Notes: a model not told the origin generated them from the letters alone. A stretch of 64,000 nucleotides of DNA from Streptomyces sp. NBC_00670 (GCF_036226765.1 NZ_CP109017.1:4713001-4777000); one strand, 5' to 3'. Numbered from the stretch's first letter, positions 10,017 to 18,350 are shown. Translations and numbers: made by a program.

Positions 10017-12257
10017 GTGGGGCGGGGTGAGCGGGAGGCGGTCGCGCGCGGACTGCGGCTGTACGAGGCGGCGCGTGGTGTCGCCGGCGACCACGGGCGG
10101 GCCGTCGAGGCGGTGCGGGCGGCGCTGCGGCCGCTGCACGACGAGGTCGTCGCCCGGGAACTCGACGCCCTCCCCGTCGCCCGGCTGCAGGACGTCACCG
10201 AGGGCCGGCTGCGTCTCGGCACCGTCGAGAAGAGCGGCCTCGGCACGGTGGGCCGGGTACTGGAGGCGGGACCGTACCGGCTGCGCCAGGTCCCCGGCGT
10301 CGGACAGCGCACCGTCACTCAGATCCTCGCGGCCGCCGCCCGGCTCGCCGAGGCCGTGCACGAGACCGTGGCGGTCCACATCGACGTGGACCGGCCCGAA
10401 CCCCGCACCACCGCGCTCGTCATGGCCCTGCACGTCCTGGTGGAGGCCGGACCCGACGGGCGGCGCGCGGTCGACCGGGCCACCGCGCTGGCGGAGCGGC
10501 TCGGTCCGCTGCTGGCCGCGGCCCGGCCCGCGACCGGGGCCCTGCGGGGGCTGCTGGCGGGTGCGGAGAAGCGGGCGCGCGCCTGGGCCGCCGTCGACGA
10601 GCTGCGGTCGCTGGCCGACGAGGCGGACCGGAACGGGCTGCACGAGTCGTTCGCCCAGGCCTCGGTGGACCTGCTCCGGCCGCCGGACGAACTCGCCGCC
10701 TGGGCCGGCTTCGAGCTCCGCTCCGCCGAGTACTACAGCCTGCTCGCCGAGATCTCCGGGCGGGCGCCCGACACCGCCGCCGCCGAGGGCTTCCTGCCCG
10801 AGGAGGTCGCCGAACGGGTGCGCGGCGTACGCCTGGACGACTCGCTGCGCCGGGTCTCGCTCCGCGGCTACCAGGCCTTCGGCGCCCGGTTCGCCCTCGC
10901 GCAGCGCAAGGTGATACTCGGCGACGAGATGGGCCTCGGCAAGACCATCCAGGCCATCGCGGTACTGGCCCACCTGGCCGCCGAGGGGCGGGAGGCCGCC
11001 GGGGAGCGGCAGGCCGCCGGAGGGCGGGAACGCTTCCTCGTCGTCTGTCCGGCCGGCGTCCTCGTCAACTGGACGCGCGAGATCGAGGCCCGCAGCGCCC
11101 TGCGCGTCACCGTGCTCCACGGCCCCGACCGGCAGGACGCGTTCGCCGACTGGAAGGAGCGGGGCGGCGTCGGCGTCACCACGTTCGACGCGCTGCGCGG
11201 CTTCCCGGCGCCGGAGGCGGACGAGGTGGCGGCCCTCGTCGTCGACGAGGCGCACTCCGTGAAGAACCCGGAGGCCAAGAGGTCCAAGGCGGTCGCACTG
11301 TGGGCCGAACGCTGCCCGCGCGCCCTCTTCATGACCGGCACCCCGATGGAGAACCGGGTCGCGGAGTTCCGCAACCTGGTGCGGATGCTCGACCCCGGCG
11401 TCGCCGACGCACTGGACGGGGACGACGGACGGGGCGGGCAGGCGGCGCTGGGCGGGTCGGCCGTGCTGGTCGGTTCGGTCGCCTTCCGCAAGGCCGTCGC
11501 CCCCGTCTATCTGCGGCGCAACCAGGACGACGTCCTGACGGAACTGCCCAGCCTGCAGCAGACCGACGAGTGGGAGGAGCTCAGCGCCTCCGACGAGGAG
11601 GCGTACGGCGAGGCCGTGCGCGCCGGGAACTTCATGGCGATGCGCCGGGCCGCGTACGCGCGCCCCGAGAAGTCGGCCAAGCTGGAGCGGCTGCGGGAGA
11701 TCGTCGAGGAGGCCGGGCAGAACGGCCAGCGGACGGTGGTCTTCTCCTACTTCAGGGACGTCCTGGACGTGGTACGGCAGACGCTCGCCTCCGGCGCCGC
11801 CCCGGTGTTCGGCCCGCTGATTGGGGACGTCCCGGCCGCGCGGCGCCAGCGGATCGTCGACGACTTCGCCGCGACCCCCGGGCCGGCCGTGCTGCTGGCG
11901 CAGATCCAGGCGGCGGGCGTCGGCCTCAACATGCAGGCCGCCTCCGTCGTCGTCCTGTGCGAACCGCAGATCAAGCCGACCCTGGAGCACCAGGCGGTGG
12001 CCCGGGCGCACCGTATGGGCCAGGTCCGGCCGGTCGGCGTGCACCGGCTGCTGGCCACCGGGGGAGTGGACGAGCGCCTGGTGCGGATGCTGGAGCGCAA
12101 GACCCGACTGTTCGACGCCTACGCCCGCCGCAGCGCGGTGGCCGAGGCGACGCCGGACGCGATCGACGTGTCCGACACGGAGCTGGCCCGGCGGATCGTC
12201 GAGGAGGAGCAGGCCCGCCTCGGCATGACCGACGCGAGCCCCACGGCGTCGGGATGA
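10017..12257 (+). CDS. SNF2-type DEAD/DEAH helicase with helix-hairpin-helix
   Basis: 746 residues from GTG 10017, preceded by AGGGAGG at 9-nt spacing. An N-terminal helical region contains a helix-hairpin-helix (YRLRQVPGVGQRTVTQIL). SNF2 motifs follow: I GDEMGLGKTIQ (about residue 301), II VVDEAHSVKN (about 407), III FMTGTPMENR, V QAAGVGLNMQAA (about 631) and VI QAVARAHRMGQVRPV. It is a DNA-translocating ATPase, likely in repair or chromatin remodelling; no nuclease domain is visible. The gene stands alone. Its stop codon lies inside a 30-bp tandem repeat. An earlier in-frame ATG at 9975 is possible but has no ribosome site. Confidence 0.92.
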   Translation: MGRGEREAVARGLRLYEAARGVAGDHGRAVEAVRAALRPLHDEVVARELDALPVARLQDVTEGRLRLGTVEKSGLGTVGRVLEAGPYRLRQVPGVGQRTVTQILAAAARLAEAVHETVAVHIDVDRPEPRTTALVMALHVLVEAGPDGRRAVDRATALAERLGPLLAAARPATGALRGLLAGAEKRARAWAAVDELRSLADEADRNGLHESFAQASVDLLRPPDELAAWAGFELRSAEYYSLLAEISGRAPDTAAAEGFLPEEVAERVRGVRLDDSLRRVSLRGYQAFGARFALAQRKVILGDEMGLGKTIQAIAVLAHLAAEGREAAGERQAAGGRERFLVVCPAGVLVNWTREIEARSALRVTVLHGPDRQDAFADWKERGGVGVTTFDALRGFPAPEADEVAALVVDEAHSVKNPEAKRSKAVALWAERCPRALFMTGTPMENRVAEFRNLVRMLDPGVADALDGDDGRGGQAALGGSAVLVGSVAFRKAVAPVYLRRNQDDVLTELPSLQQTDEWEELSASDEEAYGEAVRAGNFMAMRRAAYARPEKSAKLERLREIVEEAGQNGQRTVVFSYFRDVLDVVRQTLASGAAPVFGPLIGDVPAARRQRIVDDFAATPGPAVLLAQIQAAGVGLNMQAASVVVLCEPQIKPTLEHQAVARAHRMGQVRPVGVHRLLATGGVDERLVRMLERKTRLFDAYARRSAVAEATPDAIDVSDTELARRIVEEEQARLGMTDASPTASG

Positions 12258-12340
12258 GCGGCGACGCGGGCGCCCGCGCGGGGATGAGCGCCGATGCGGG
12301 CCTGCGCGTCGGGATGAGCGGCGACGCGGGCGCCCCTCGC
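12251..12340 (+). repeat. three 30-bp tandem repeats overlapping the helicase stop
   Basis: Each 30-bp unit begins GGGATGAGCG (12251, 12281, 12311), and units 1 and 3 continue GCGACGCGGG identically. The helicase TGA (12255-12257) lies in unit 1. The array fills the convergent gap to the PAP2 gene. Confidence 0.85.
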
Positions 12341-12347
12341 TCCGCCG

Positions 12348-13748
12348 CTACGCGAGTTCGGTCTGCGGTTCGCCGGGGCGCGGGCCCGGGAGCTTCGGCT
12401 CCGGGCTCCGGGAATCCGCGGCGGGCGCCGTCGCGGCGGGCGGCCCCTCCTTCCACCGCCTGGTGGTCCGCACGTAGTGGTGCACGACCGAGGCCATCGC
12501 GAGGAGCAGCAGCGGACCGAACAGCCAGGGGAGCCGCGCCAGTTCCGTCGGGAGATAGCGGTACGCCGTCAGCAGCGCCGCGAACACCACCGTCCCGTGG
12601 ACGAGGAGCAGGGTGGCCGAGCGGTCCCAGCCGTGGCCGAGCGCCCGCATCCCCGCCTCGACCGTGAGCGCGAAGACGACCCCGGCGACGAGGTCCGCGC
12701 CGTAGTGGTAGCCGAAGCCCAGCGTCGCCGTGAGGGTGGCGACCAGCCAGAACGTGCCCGCGTACCGCATGAGGCGGGAGCCCTCGCGGGAGTGGATGAA
12801 GAGCGTGGTCGCCCACGCGGTGTGCAGGCTGGGCATGCAGTTGCGCGGGGTGATGGCGTCGAACGGGATGGGATGCGGCGAGCCGAGCGGCGGCGCGGTG
12901 TGCGGCCACAGCTGGGCCGCCGCCCACGACCCGCCGTCGGCACCGTAGGCGAAGACCGGCCCGACGACCGGGAAGATCATGTACACGGCCGGTCCGAGCA
13001 GGCCGATGACCAGGAACGTGCGCACCAGATGATGGCGCGGGAACCGGCGTTCGACCGCCACGTTCCGCAGCTGGTACAGCGCGACCAGGGCCGCGGCGAG
13101 CGGGAGCTGGCCGTAGACGAGGTGCAGGAGGTGCTCGCCGGCCGGTCCGCTCGCCTCGATGATCCGGCCCACCACCCACGAGGGGTTGCCCAGGGCGTGA
13201 TCGGCGGTGGCGACGTACGGGTCGAGCACGGTCGGACGGGACTTGGAGGTGATGAGCAGCCAGGTGTCGCCCGTCTTGTGCCCGGACACCAGCAGCAGAC
13301 CGAGCCCGGTCCCCTTCAGCAGCAGCGCGCGCTCCCGGCCGGTACGGCGGGTGAGACCGAGGACCGCGACGCCGAGCATCACCCACAGCGCGCCGTTGCC
13401 GAAGTTCATCTCCGCGCCGACCGCCCACCGCACCAGCAGGAAGACGACGTCGATGCCGACCGCGAGGCCCACCGCGACGAGCCGCTGCCGCCAGGTGAGC
13501 ACCACCATGGTCAGCGCCAGACCGGCGTACAGCAGCGGTCCCGAGTGCGGCGCGAGGACCAGCTCGCGGGCCTGGTTGGTGAGCGGTCCCGGAAGGCCGT
13601 AGTGGCGTGCGGCGCACTCCAGCGCGACGAGGAACCCGAGGGTCCCCACCCCCGCCACGGTCCACAGCGTCACCCGCGGCCGACGGAGGACGGCCGACAG
13701 GGCGCCGTCGTTTCTTCGCCGGCCTATTCGTGTTGGTATGGAGTTCAC
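12348..13748 (-). CDS. PAP2-superfamily integral membrane phosphatase/transferase
   Basis: 466 residues from GTG 13748. About ten hydrophobic segments surround PAP2_3-type signatures: RNCMPSLHTAW (about residue 300-310) and GFGYHYGADLVAG (about 340-352), which supply the catalytic His/Asp. Relatives include inositol phosphotransferases and lipid phosphatases acting on the outer membrane face. The C-terminal 30 residues are Pro/Ala-rich. ATG 13841 is an alternative start, but its extra 31 residues are Pro-rich and unlike a membrane protein N-terminus. The substrate cannot be read from sequence. Confidence 0.85.
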   Translation of the reverse strand: MNSIPTRIGRRRNDGALSAVLRRPRVTLWTVAGVGTLGFLVALECAARHYGLPGPLTNQARELVLAPHSGPLLYAGLALTMVVLTWRQRLVAVGLAVGIDVVFLLVRWAVGAEMNFGNGALWVMLGVAVLGLTRRTGRERALLLKGTGLGLLLVSGHKTGDTWLLITSKSRPTVLDPYVATADHALGNPSWVVGRIIEASGPAGEHLLHLVYGQLPLAAALVALYQLRNVAVERRFPRHHLVRTFLVIGLLGPAVYMIFPVVGPVFAYGADGGSWAAAQLWPHTAPPLGSPHPIPFDAITPRNCMPSLHTAWATTLFIHSREGSRLMRYAGTFWLVATLTATLGFGYHYGADLVAGVVFALTVEAGMRALGHGWDRSATLLLVHGTVVFAALLTAYRYLPTELARLPWLFGPLLLLAMASVVHHYVRTTRRWKEGPPAATAPAADSRSPEPKLPGPRPGEPQTELA

Positions 13749-13871
13749 GTGGTTGACCTGTTTATCCGAAGATGGCGGTGGGTGGGGATCTGGGACGTTT
13801 ATTGCCGGTGATGCACCGGTTTGTGTGCAGAAGCCGGTCATTTGAGCTTGCTGTGAGTTCGAACATGCTAC

Positions 13872-14774
13872 TTACCTTCGAAGAGTGGTGTCGTGGGGTG
13901 TCCGTTCCACGGCGGACGGGGGTCGGTCCGTGAGCGTCGGCCGGTCCGCGATGCGGGACAGGAACGCCGTCAGGGTGGAGCCGTTGACCTCCTCGAAGTG
14001 GTCGACGCCGGCCGCGCGCAGCGCCCGGACCGTGCGCACCCACTCCACCGGGTGGGAGAGCTGCCGGCTGAGCAGCCGTACCGCCTGCGCCGGGTCGAAG
14101 GGGGCGCCGGTGACGCTGGACATCACCGGGGTGTGGCCGGTGCGGAACCGGTACGTGCGCAGGTCCGCCGCGAACTCCCGGCCGGCCCCCGCCATCAGCG
14201 GTGTGTGGAAGGGACCGCCGGCCGCGATCGGCAGCACCCGGACGCCCGGGCGGCTCAGCGCCTTCGCCGCGAGGGCCAGCTGCGGCCGCTCGCCGGCCAC
14301 CGTGACCCGGCGGTCGGTGTCGTGGTGGGCGACGTGCACCATGTGCAGCCCGGCGTCGCGCAGCGTCGCCTCGACGCGGTCCGCCGCCAGCCCGACGACG
14401 GCGACCATCGCGCCCCGCCGGACCCCGGCCATCAGCGCGGCGCGGCGCTCCACCAGCGCCAGACCCTCCATCAGGTCCAGTACGCCCGCGGCGACCAGCG
14501 CGTTGAACTCGCCGAGGCCGTGCCCGGCGACGTAGTCCCAGCCGCGGCCGTCGTGCGCGAGGTCCAGCCAGGACAGCGCGTTGACGAGGAAGACGGCCGG
14601 CTGCGCGTACCGGGTGTCGGCGAGCCGCTCGCCGGGGTCCTCGCGGCACAGCTCCACCACGGAGTGGCCGAGCAGTTCGCTCGCGGCCACCGTCTGCTGC
14701 GGGAACCGGGCGAACAGCCCTTCTCCCATGCCTTGGTGCGCTGCCCACTGGCCGGGGAAGACCAGACAGTGCAT
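13872..14774 (-). CDS. malonyl-CoA:ACP acyltransferase homologue lacking the nucleophile Ser
   Basis: 300 residues with the FabD/trans-AT fold: N-terminal LVFPGQW, the elbow VAGHGLGEFNALVAAG (G84-H85-G86-L87-G88-E89), an Arg in LVERRAALM (R110/R111), catalytic-type PFHTPLM (H190) and HPVEWVRTVRAL. Active enzymes read GHSxGE; here the nucleophile Ser is Gly86 (codon GGC at 14517-14519). The FPGQGSQ oxyanion loop is also altered, to FPGQWAAHQ. The GEFNALVAAGVLDL context resembles discrete acyltransferases of trans-AT polyketide systems more than housekeeping FabD. ATG 14774 has AAGGAG about 10 nt upstream. No PKS or ACP genes lie nearby. It may be inactive, regulatory or mechanistically altered. 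Confidence 0.85.
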   Translation of the reverse strand: MHCLVFPGQWAAHQGMGEGLFARFPQQTVAASELLGHSVVELCREDPGERLADTRYAQPAVFLVNALSWLDLAHDGRGWDYVAGHGLGEFNALVAAGVLDLMEGLALVERRAALMAGVRRGAMVAVVGLAADRVEATLRDAGLHMVHVAHHDTDRRVTVAGERPQLALAAKALSRPGVRVLPIAAGGPFHTPLMAGAGREFAADLRTYRFRTGHTPVMSSVTGAPFDPAQAVRLLSRQLSHPVEWVRTVRALRAAGVDHFEEVNGSTLTAFLSRIADRPTLTDRPPSAVERTPHDTTLRR

Positions 14775-15059
14775 CTGTGGACGCTCCTTCACTTCAGGCG
14801 GGGGTCGCTCGTCGTCCCGAGGTGTGCGGTGCGCGGCCGGTGGCCTGCGTCCTCTCGGGCCGTCCTCGAAACTTTCCGGTCTCTTGGTGCCGCGCGGCCG
14901 GTGCCGGGCGGGGACGACCGCGCCCGCCGTGGCCGTGCGCATGAGGATCGCGGATGCTTTCGGCGACACGCGTCGGGGATTCCCGTCGCTGGGCGCGCTC
15001 CGACGGGCGGAGGGAACAATCGCCCAGGCGATCATTAACTCGTTCGCCTGGCGCTCCAC

Positions 15060-15088
15060 ATAATGTCAGCCCGGTCGACACCGGTCAA
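15060..15088 (-). promoter_or_regulatory. sigma70-type promoter with palindrome in the spacer
   Basis: On the minus strand TTGACC (15083-15088), a 17-bp spacer and CATTAT (15060-15065). The spacer carries CCGGT-CGAC-ACCGG (15071-15084), a likely operator that would block polymerase. It probably drives the acyltransferase homologue. Confidence 0.6.
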
Positions 15089-15262
15089 TAAAAGTCAGAC
15101 GATTCGATGTATCCGGTATTTCGGTGCAGGTCAGAGCGGCTAAGTGGGCGGTTGGGACCGTGGATTGACGCCACGAAAGGTTGCACGAACCTGTCGATCC
15201 CGGGCGGAAACGGGGACCTGAACAATGCTCAATTCCCCGCCCTTTACGATGCGCGTGATCTT

Positions 15263-15283
15263 GTCGAGTGGTTATTACTCGAC
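15263..15283. repeat. inverted repeat GTCGAGT-N7-ACTCGAC
   Basis: Perfect 7-bp arms (15263-15269, 15277-15283) around GGTTATT. It shares the TCGAG core with the phased array 30 bp downstream and is operator-like. Confidence 0.6.
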
Positions 15284-15310
15284 GGTATCCGCGGGAAAGG
15301 GGGTGAGGTT

Positions 15311-15370
15311 TATCGAGCTGTGTCGAGCCGTGTCGAGCCGTGTCGATCTGGAGCGAGCCACGTCGAGGTG
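15311..15370 (+). repeat. 10-bp-phased TCGAG repeat array
   Basis: Six consecutive 10-bp blocks: TATCGAGCTG, TGTCGAGCCG twice, TGTCGATCTG, GAGCGAGCCA, CGTCGAGGTG. The TCGA core recurs at exactly one-helical-turn spacing, so every copy faces the same side of the DNA. This could be a cooperative protein-binding site. Confidence 0.65.
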
Positions 15371-15643
15371 TTTCCGCGGGTGGGGCGTGGGTGAGGGCGC
15401 GCGCGGAGCAGTGGTCGCTGGGGCGTGCCGCACGGGCTGCCGAAAGTTTCGACAAGCCGGCAGGCGGGGCCGCGGTAACGGTTGGAGCGGTGTTGACGCT
15501 GCTTATAACGGGGAGAAAGTGCCTGGGTAAAGACCCTGTAAGGCATATGTCATCACTTCGAGTGATTCTCTGGCCTTTGCTTGCACAGTACAACTCGCGG
15601 TTGCCAGGCTGTTGCTGTCTGTACAACCTGAGGGGAGTGGCCA

Positions 15644-16396
15644 GTGACATTCGGTGAGCAGCCCGCGTATCTGCGCGTTGCGGGTGATCTCCGCAAGAAG
15701 ATCGTCGACGGCTCGCTGCCACCGCACACCCGCCTCCCCTCCCAGGCCCGCATCCGTGAGGAGTACGGCGTCTCGGACACGGTCGCGCTCGAGGCGCGCA
15801 AGGTGCTCATGGCCGAGGGGCTGGTCGAGGGCCGCTCCGGGTCCGGTACGTACGTACGGGAGCGGCCGGTCCCGCGCCGTGTCGCCCGCTCCGGCTACCG
15901 CCCGGAGGGCGGGGCCACGCCCTTCCGCCAGGAGCAGGCCGACGGCGCCTCGCGCGGCACGTGGGAGTCGCGCAGCGAGCAGGCGGAGGCGAGCGCCGCG
16001 ATCGCCGAGCGGCTGGACCTGCGGACCGGGGACCGGGTGATGCGGACGGCGTACGTGTTCCGGGAGGCGGGCGAGGCGATGATGCTCTCCACGTCCTGGG
16101 AACCGCTCGCGCTGACGGGGCGGACGCCGGTGATGCTGCCGGAGGAGGGGCCGCTCGGGGGGATGGGCGTCGTGGAGCGGATGGCCGCGATCGACGTCGT
16201 CGTGGACAACGTGACGGAGGAGGTGGGGGCGCGGCCGGGGCAGGCGGAGGAGTTGCTGGCGTTGGGTGGGGTGCCGGGGCATGTGGTGCTGGTGATTCAG
16301 CGGACGTTCTATGCGTCGGGGCGGCCGGTGGAGACGGCCGACCTGATCATTCCGGCGGACCGGTACCGGGCGTCTTACCACTTGGCGGTGAGGTAA
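15644..16396 (+). CDS. GntR-family regulator with UTRA domain
   Basis: 250 residues. Winged helix at 5-75 (DLRKKIVDGSLPPHTRLPS, REEYGVSDTVALEARKVLM, AEGLVEGRSGSGTYV) and a UTRA effector-binding domain to the end. This is the HutC-type subfamily, which usually represses until a small ligand binds. GTG 15644 follows GAGGGGAGTGGCCA. Two GTACAAC direct repeats just upstream are candidate self-operators. It resembles the streptomycete KorSA-like regulators. The target is unknown, but the divergent acyltransferase homologue is a candidate. Confidence 0.92.
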   Translation: MTFGEQPAYLRVAGDLRKKIVDGSLPPHTRLPSQARIREEYGVSDTVALEARKVLMAEGLVEGRSGSGTYVRERPVPRRVARSGYRPEGGATPFRQEQADGASRGTWESRSEQAEASAAIAERLDLRTGDRVMRTAYVFREAGEAMMLSTSWEPLALTGRTPVMLPEEGPLGGMGVVERMAAIDVVVDNVTEEVGARPGQAEELLALGGVPGHVVLVIQRTFYASGRPVETADLIIPADRYRASYHLAVR

Positions 16397-16931
16397 GGGG
16401 GCCCAGCCCCTGTTCGGCGCGTTGTCGGCCGCCGGCCGGTGGGGGCCGTTCGCGCAGTTCCCCGTGCCCCTGAGAAGCGGGGGGCGCCCCACCGCTTTCA
16501 GAGGGCGCGGGGCTGTATCAATGTGCGGCTCCGCCGCGTGCGCGTGACAAGCCGCAACGCACCCGCACCCGCCGACACAGCGAACCCCCTCCCCGGAAGG
16601 CGCCCCGCCCGCAGGGCGAACCCTCCGCCCGCAGGGCGGACCCACTCGCCGGGAAGGCGCCCCCCGCCCGGAGGGCGACCGCCGTCCGCCGGGCGAGCCC
16701 GGGGGGCACAAGAAACCGGACGTTCTCGCGCGGAGCGCCCCCGCTCGCTTCGCGCTGCTGGGGGCGCACTCAACGGCGCATTCAGCCTCCCCCGTCCCCT
16801 CCGCCATGGCTTCGCCATGGCCAATTGGCACGGGTCCCGGCCTGCCTCTTTGTGAGAAACCGTATTCGCTGAGTAAAGGTAAGGCGTACGCTCGGGCATA
16901 TGCGGAGTGCGGTTTCGTCGGGAGGGGCGGG
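16397..16931. repeat. palindromic repeat copy R2 and GC-rich tandem units
   Basis: This 535-bp gap has no convincing gene. It holds the repeat-family left arm TTCGCGCAGTTCCCCGTGCC (from 16449), tandem CGCCCGCAGGGCG-type palindromic units (about 16600-16690), and GCCATGGC-TTC-GCCATGGC (16803-16821). The last part carries a possible promoter TTGTGA-N18-TAAAGG (16850-16879) for the SPOR-like gene. Confidence 0.65.
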
Positions 16932-17132
16932 ATGAACGAGAGCACGGTGACGCTCCCCTGGCTCGTCGTGCGCCGGGACGACAACGGCAATCGCTACAGC
17001 GTCGGCCGCTATGCGACCCGGGCCGAGGCCCAGCGAATCGCGGACAGCCTCGACAGCCGCGGCCCCGAGCAGCAGCTCTACTGGGTCGAGTGCCTCGACG
17101 AACTCGACGAGGACGCCTCCGGCCGCCGGTAG
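16932..17132 (+). CDS. small SPOR-like protein
   Basis: 66 residues. The body PWLVVRRDDNGNRYSVGRYATR then AEAQRIADSLDSRG has the single-repeat beta-alpha pattern of SPOR-type peptidoglycan-binding domains and matches small conserved streptomycete proteins annotated this way. ATG 16932 has GGGAGGGG about 8 nt upstream. No signal peptide is visible, so a cytoplasmic location is possible and septal-wall binding is unproven. It is followed by the NUDIX gene after 73 nt, which appears to have its own promoter. Confidence 0.75.
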   Translation: MNESTVTLPWLVVRRDDNGNRYSVGRYATRAEAQRIADSLDSRGPEQQLYWVECLDELDEDASGRR

Positions 17133-17192
17133 TCGTCGATCCCGGCGGCGGCCGAACCCGGTAGCGGCCGGCCCCCGGCAGTCGCCCGCCCG

Positions 17193-17198
17193 TAGGCT
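17193..17198 (+). promoter_or_regulatory. -10 hexamer for leaderless NUDIX transcript
   Basis: TAGGCT ends 7 nt before the ATG at 17206; no Shine-Dalgarno is visible. Confidence 0.5.
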
Positions 17199-17205
17199 CC
17201 CGCGC

Positions 17206-17658
17206 ATGACCCCACCGATCGTCGTGGTCGCGGCCGCCCTCCTGGACGACGCCGGCCGCCTTCTCGCCGCCCGCCGCAGCGCGCCCCCCGAGCTCGCCGG
17301 CCGCTGGGAGCTCCCCGGCGGAAAGGTCGAACCGGGCGAGCACCCCGAGCACGCCCTCGTCCGCGAACTCCGCGAGGAACTCGGCGTCGACGCCGAACCG
17401 GTGGCGCGGGTGCCGGGAGAGTGGCCGCTGAAGCCCGGCTACGTCCTGCGCGTATGGACCACCCGCCTCCTGGCCGGCACCCCCGAGCCGCTGGAGGACC
17501 ACGACCGGCTGCGCTGGCTCACCCCCGGTGAGATCTGGGACGTCGACTGGCTCGACCAGGACGTCCCGGCCGTACGCGCCGCATGCGCCGTACGGGAGGC
17601 GGACCCCACCCACTCCGCGCGGGGCGCGGTCAACACGGCGCCGATCCAGGGGGAGTGA
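17206..17658 (+). CDS. NUDIX hydrolase, MutT-like
   Basis: 150 residues. The Nudix box is intact: GGKVEPGEHPEHALVRELRE followed by ELGV, matching GX5EX7REUXEEXGU. The AAALLDDAGRLLAARRS start and ELPGGK context resemble MutT, which hydrolyses oxidised nucleoside triphosphates such as 8-oxo-dGTP. The C-terminal 25 residues are an acidic variable tail. Transcription is probably leaderless from a TAGGCT promoter. The precise substrate is not readable from sequence. Confidence 0.92.
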   Translation: MTPPIVVVAAALLDDAGRLLAARRSAPPELAGRWELPGGKVEPGEHPEHALVRELREELGVDAEPVARVPGEWPLKPGYVLRVWTTRLLAGTPEPLEDHDRLRWLTPGEIWDVDWLDQDVPAVRAACAVREADPTHSARGAVNTAPIQGE

Positions 17659-17870
17659 GAGGTCGGGCGAACGGGGCGGAGGCCCGCGCCGGGCGCACCG
17701 AAGGGCGCGCGTGTGGGTGTGTATGGGCGCACGTGTCACCGGAGGCGCGTGGGGTTCGGGGGGCGCCAGGGACTGGCGCCCGGTACGCCGTTCGTGCCAC
17801 AGTGCGCCCGCGTGCGCGGTACGGCCTCCCGGATATCGGGTATGTGCCCACTAACCCCACGAAACCGGAC

Positions 17871-18350
17871 ATGGGTGGGCTTCTGGCCTGGGAAGTGATC
17901 GGCGTGCTCGACACCGAAGGCGAATGCGCCGAGTGGACGTTCCCCGCGGACCCCGGCGCGGTGCGCAGCGCCCGGGGCGTCGTCCGGGGGCAGTTGCGCG
18001 CCTGGGGGCTCGACGATCTCGTCGACGTCACCGCGCTCCTCGTGAGCGAACTGGTCACCAACTCCCTGCGGCACGCCACGGGACCCATCGGCGTACGGCT
18101 CGTGCGGTCCTCCGGGGCGGCCCCCGGTCTGCTGGTCGAGGTCTCCGATCCGCTGCCCGACCTGCCGCGCGAGCGGACCGCGCGGCTCGACGAGGAGGGG
18201 GGCCGCGGGCTGTACCTGGTCGCCTCCTCCGCCCGGCGCTGGGGCACGCGCCCGGGCACCTCCGGCAAGACGGTCTGGTTCGAACTGGCGATCCCCGAAG
18301 GGCATTCCGGCGGACCGTCCGCCGGGCGCGCGGACGGCCTGACCGACTGA
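17871..18350 (+). CDS. HATPase_c anti-sigma-type regulatory protein
   Basis: 159 residues from ATG 17871; GTG 17895 is an alternative. A single GHKL/HATPase_c domain of the RsbW/SpoIIAB type: WTFPADPGAVRSAR, N-box LLVSELVTNSLRHA, G1 VEVSDPLPD, G2 EEGGRGLYLV, and TSGKTVWFELAI. Such proteins are usually serine kinases of anti-anti-sigma factors or orphan regulators in streptomycetes. It lies 328 bp upstream of a SpoIIE phosphatase on the same strand, whose own C-terminal HATPase ends with the same GKTVWFEL signature. They may act in one partner-switching network. Confidence 0.88.
   Translation: MGGLLAWEVIGVLDTEGECAEWTFPADPGAVRSARGVVRGQLRAWGLDDLVDVTALLVSELVTNSLRHATGPIGVRLVRSSGAAPGLLVEVSDPLPDLPRERTARLDEEGGRGLYLVASSARRWGTRPGTSGKTVWFELAIPEGHSGGPSAGRADGLTD

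Larger units (their letters stand above)
14775..15643. other. 869-bp non-coding region between acyltransferase homologue and gntR
   Basis: No convincing coding frame. It is less GC-rich than its surroundings and holds a strong minus-strand promoter (15060-15088), a 7-bp inverted repeat (15263-15283), a 10-bp-phased repeat array (15311-15370), a possible plus-strand promoter TTGGAG-N16-TATAAC (15482-15509), and two GTACAAC direct repeats (15588-15594, 15621-15627) 33 bp apart just before gntR. Transcription from 15060 would give the acyltransferase mRNA a leader of about 280 nt. Confidence 0.7.

Noticed and set aside
14775..15059. N-terminal extension of the acyltransferase homologue to GTG 15059
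   Set aside because: The extra 95 residues are Arg/Pro-rich, have no domain, and ATG 14774 has a good ribosome site at the start of the fold. The GTG also abuts the -10 box.
15107..15530. Short plus-strand frames in the acyltransferase/gntR gap
   Set aside because: No ribosome sites, non-coding composition, and the region is repeat- and promoter-rich.
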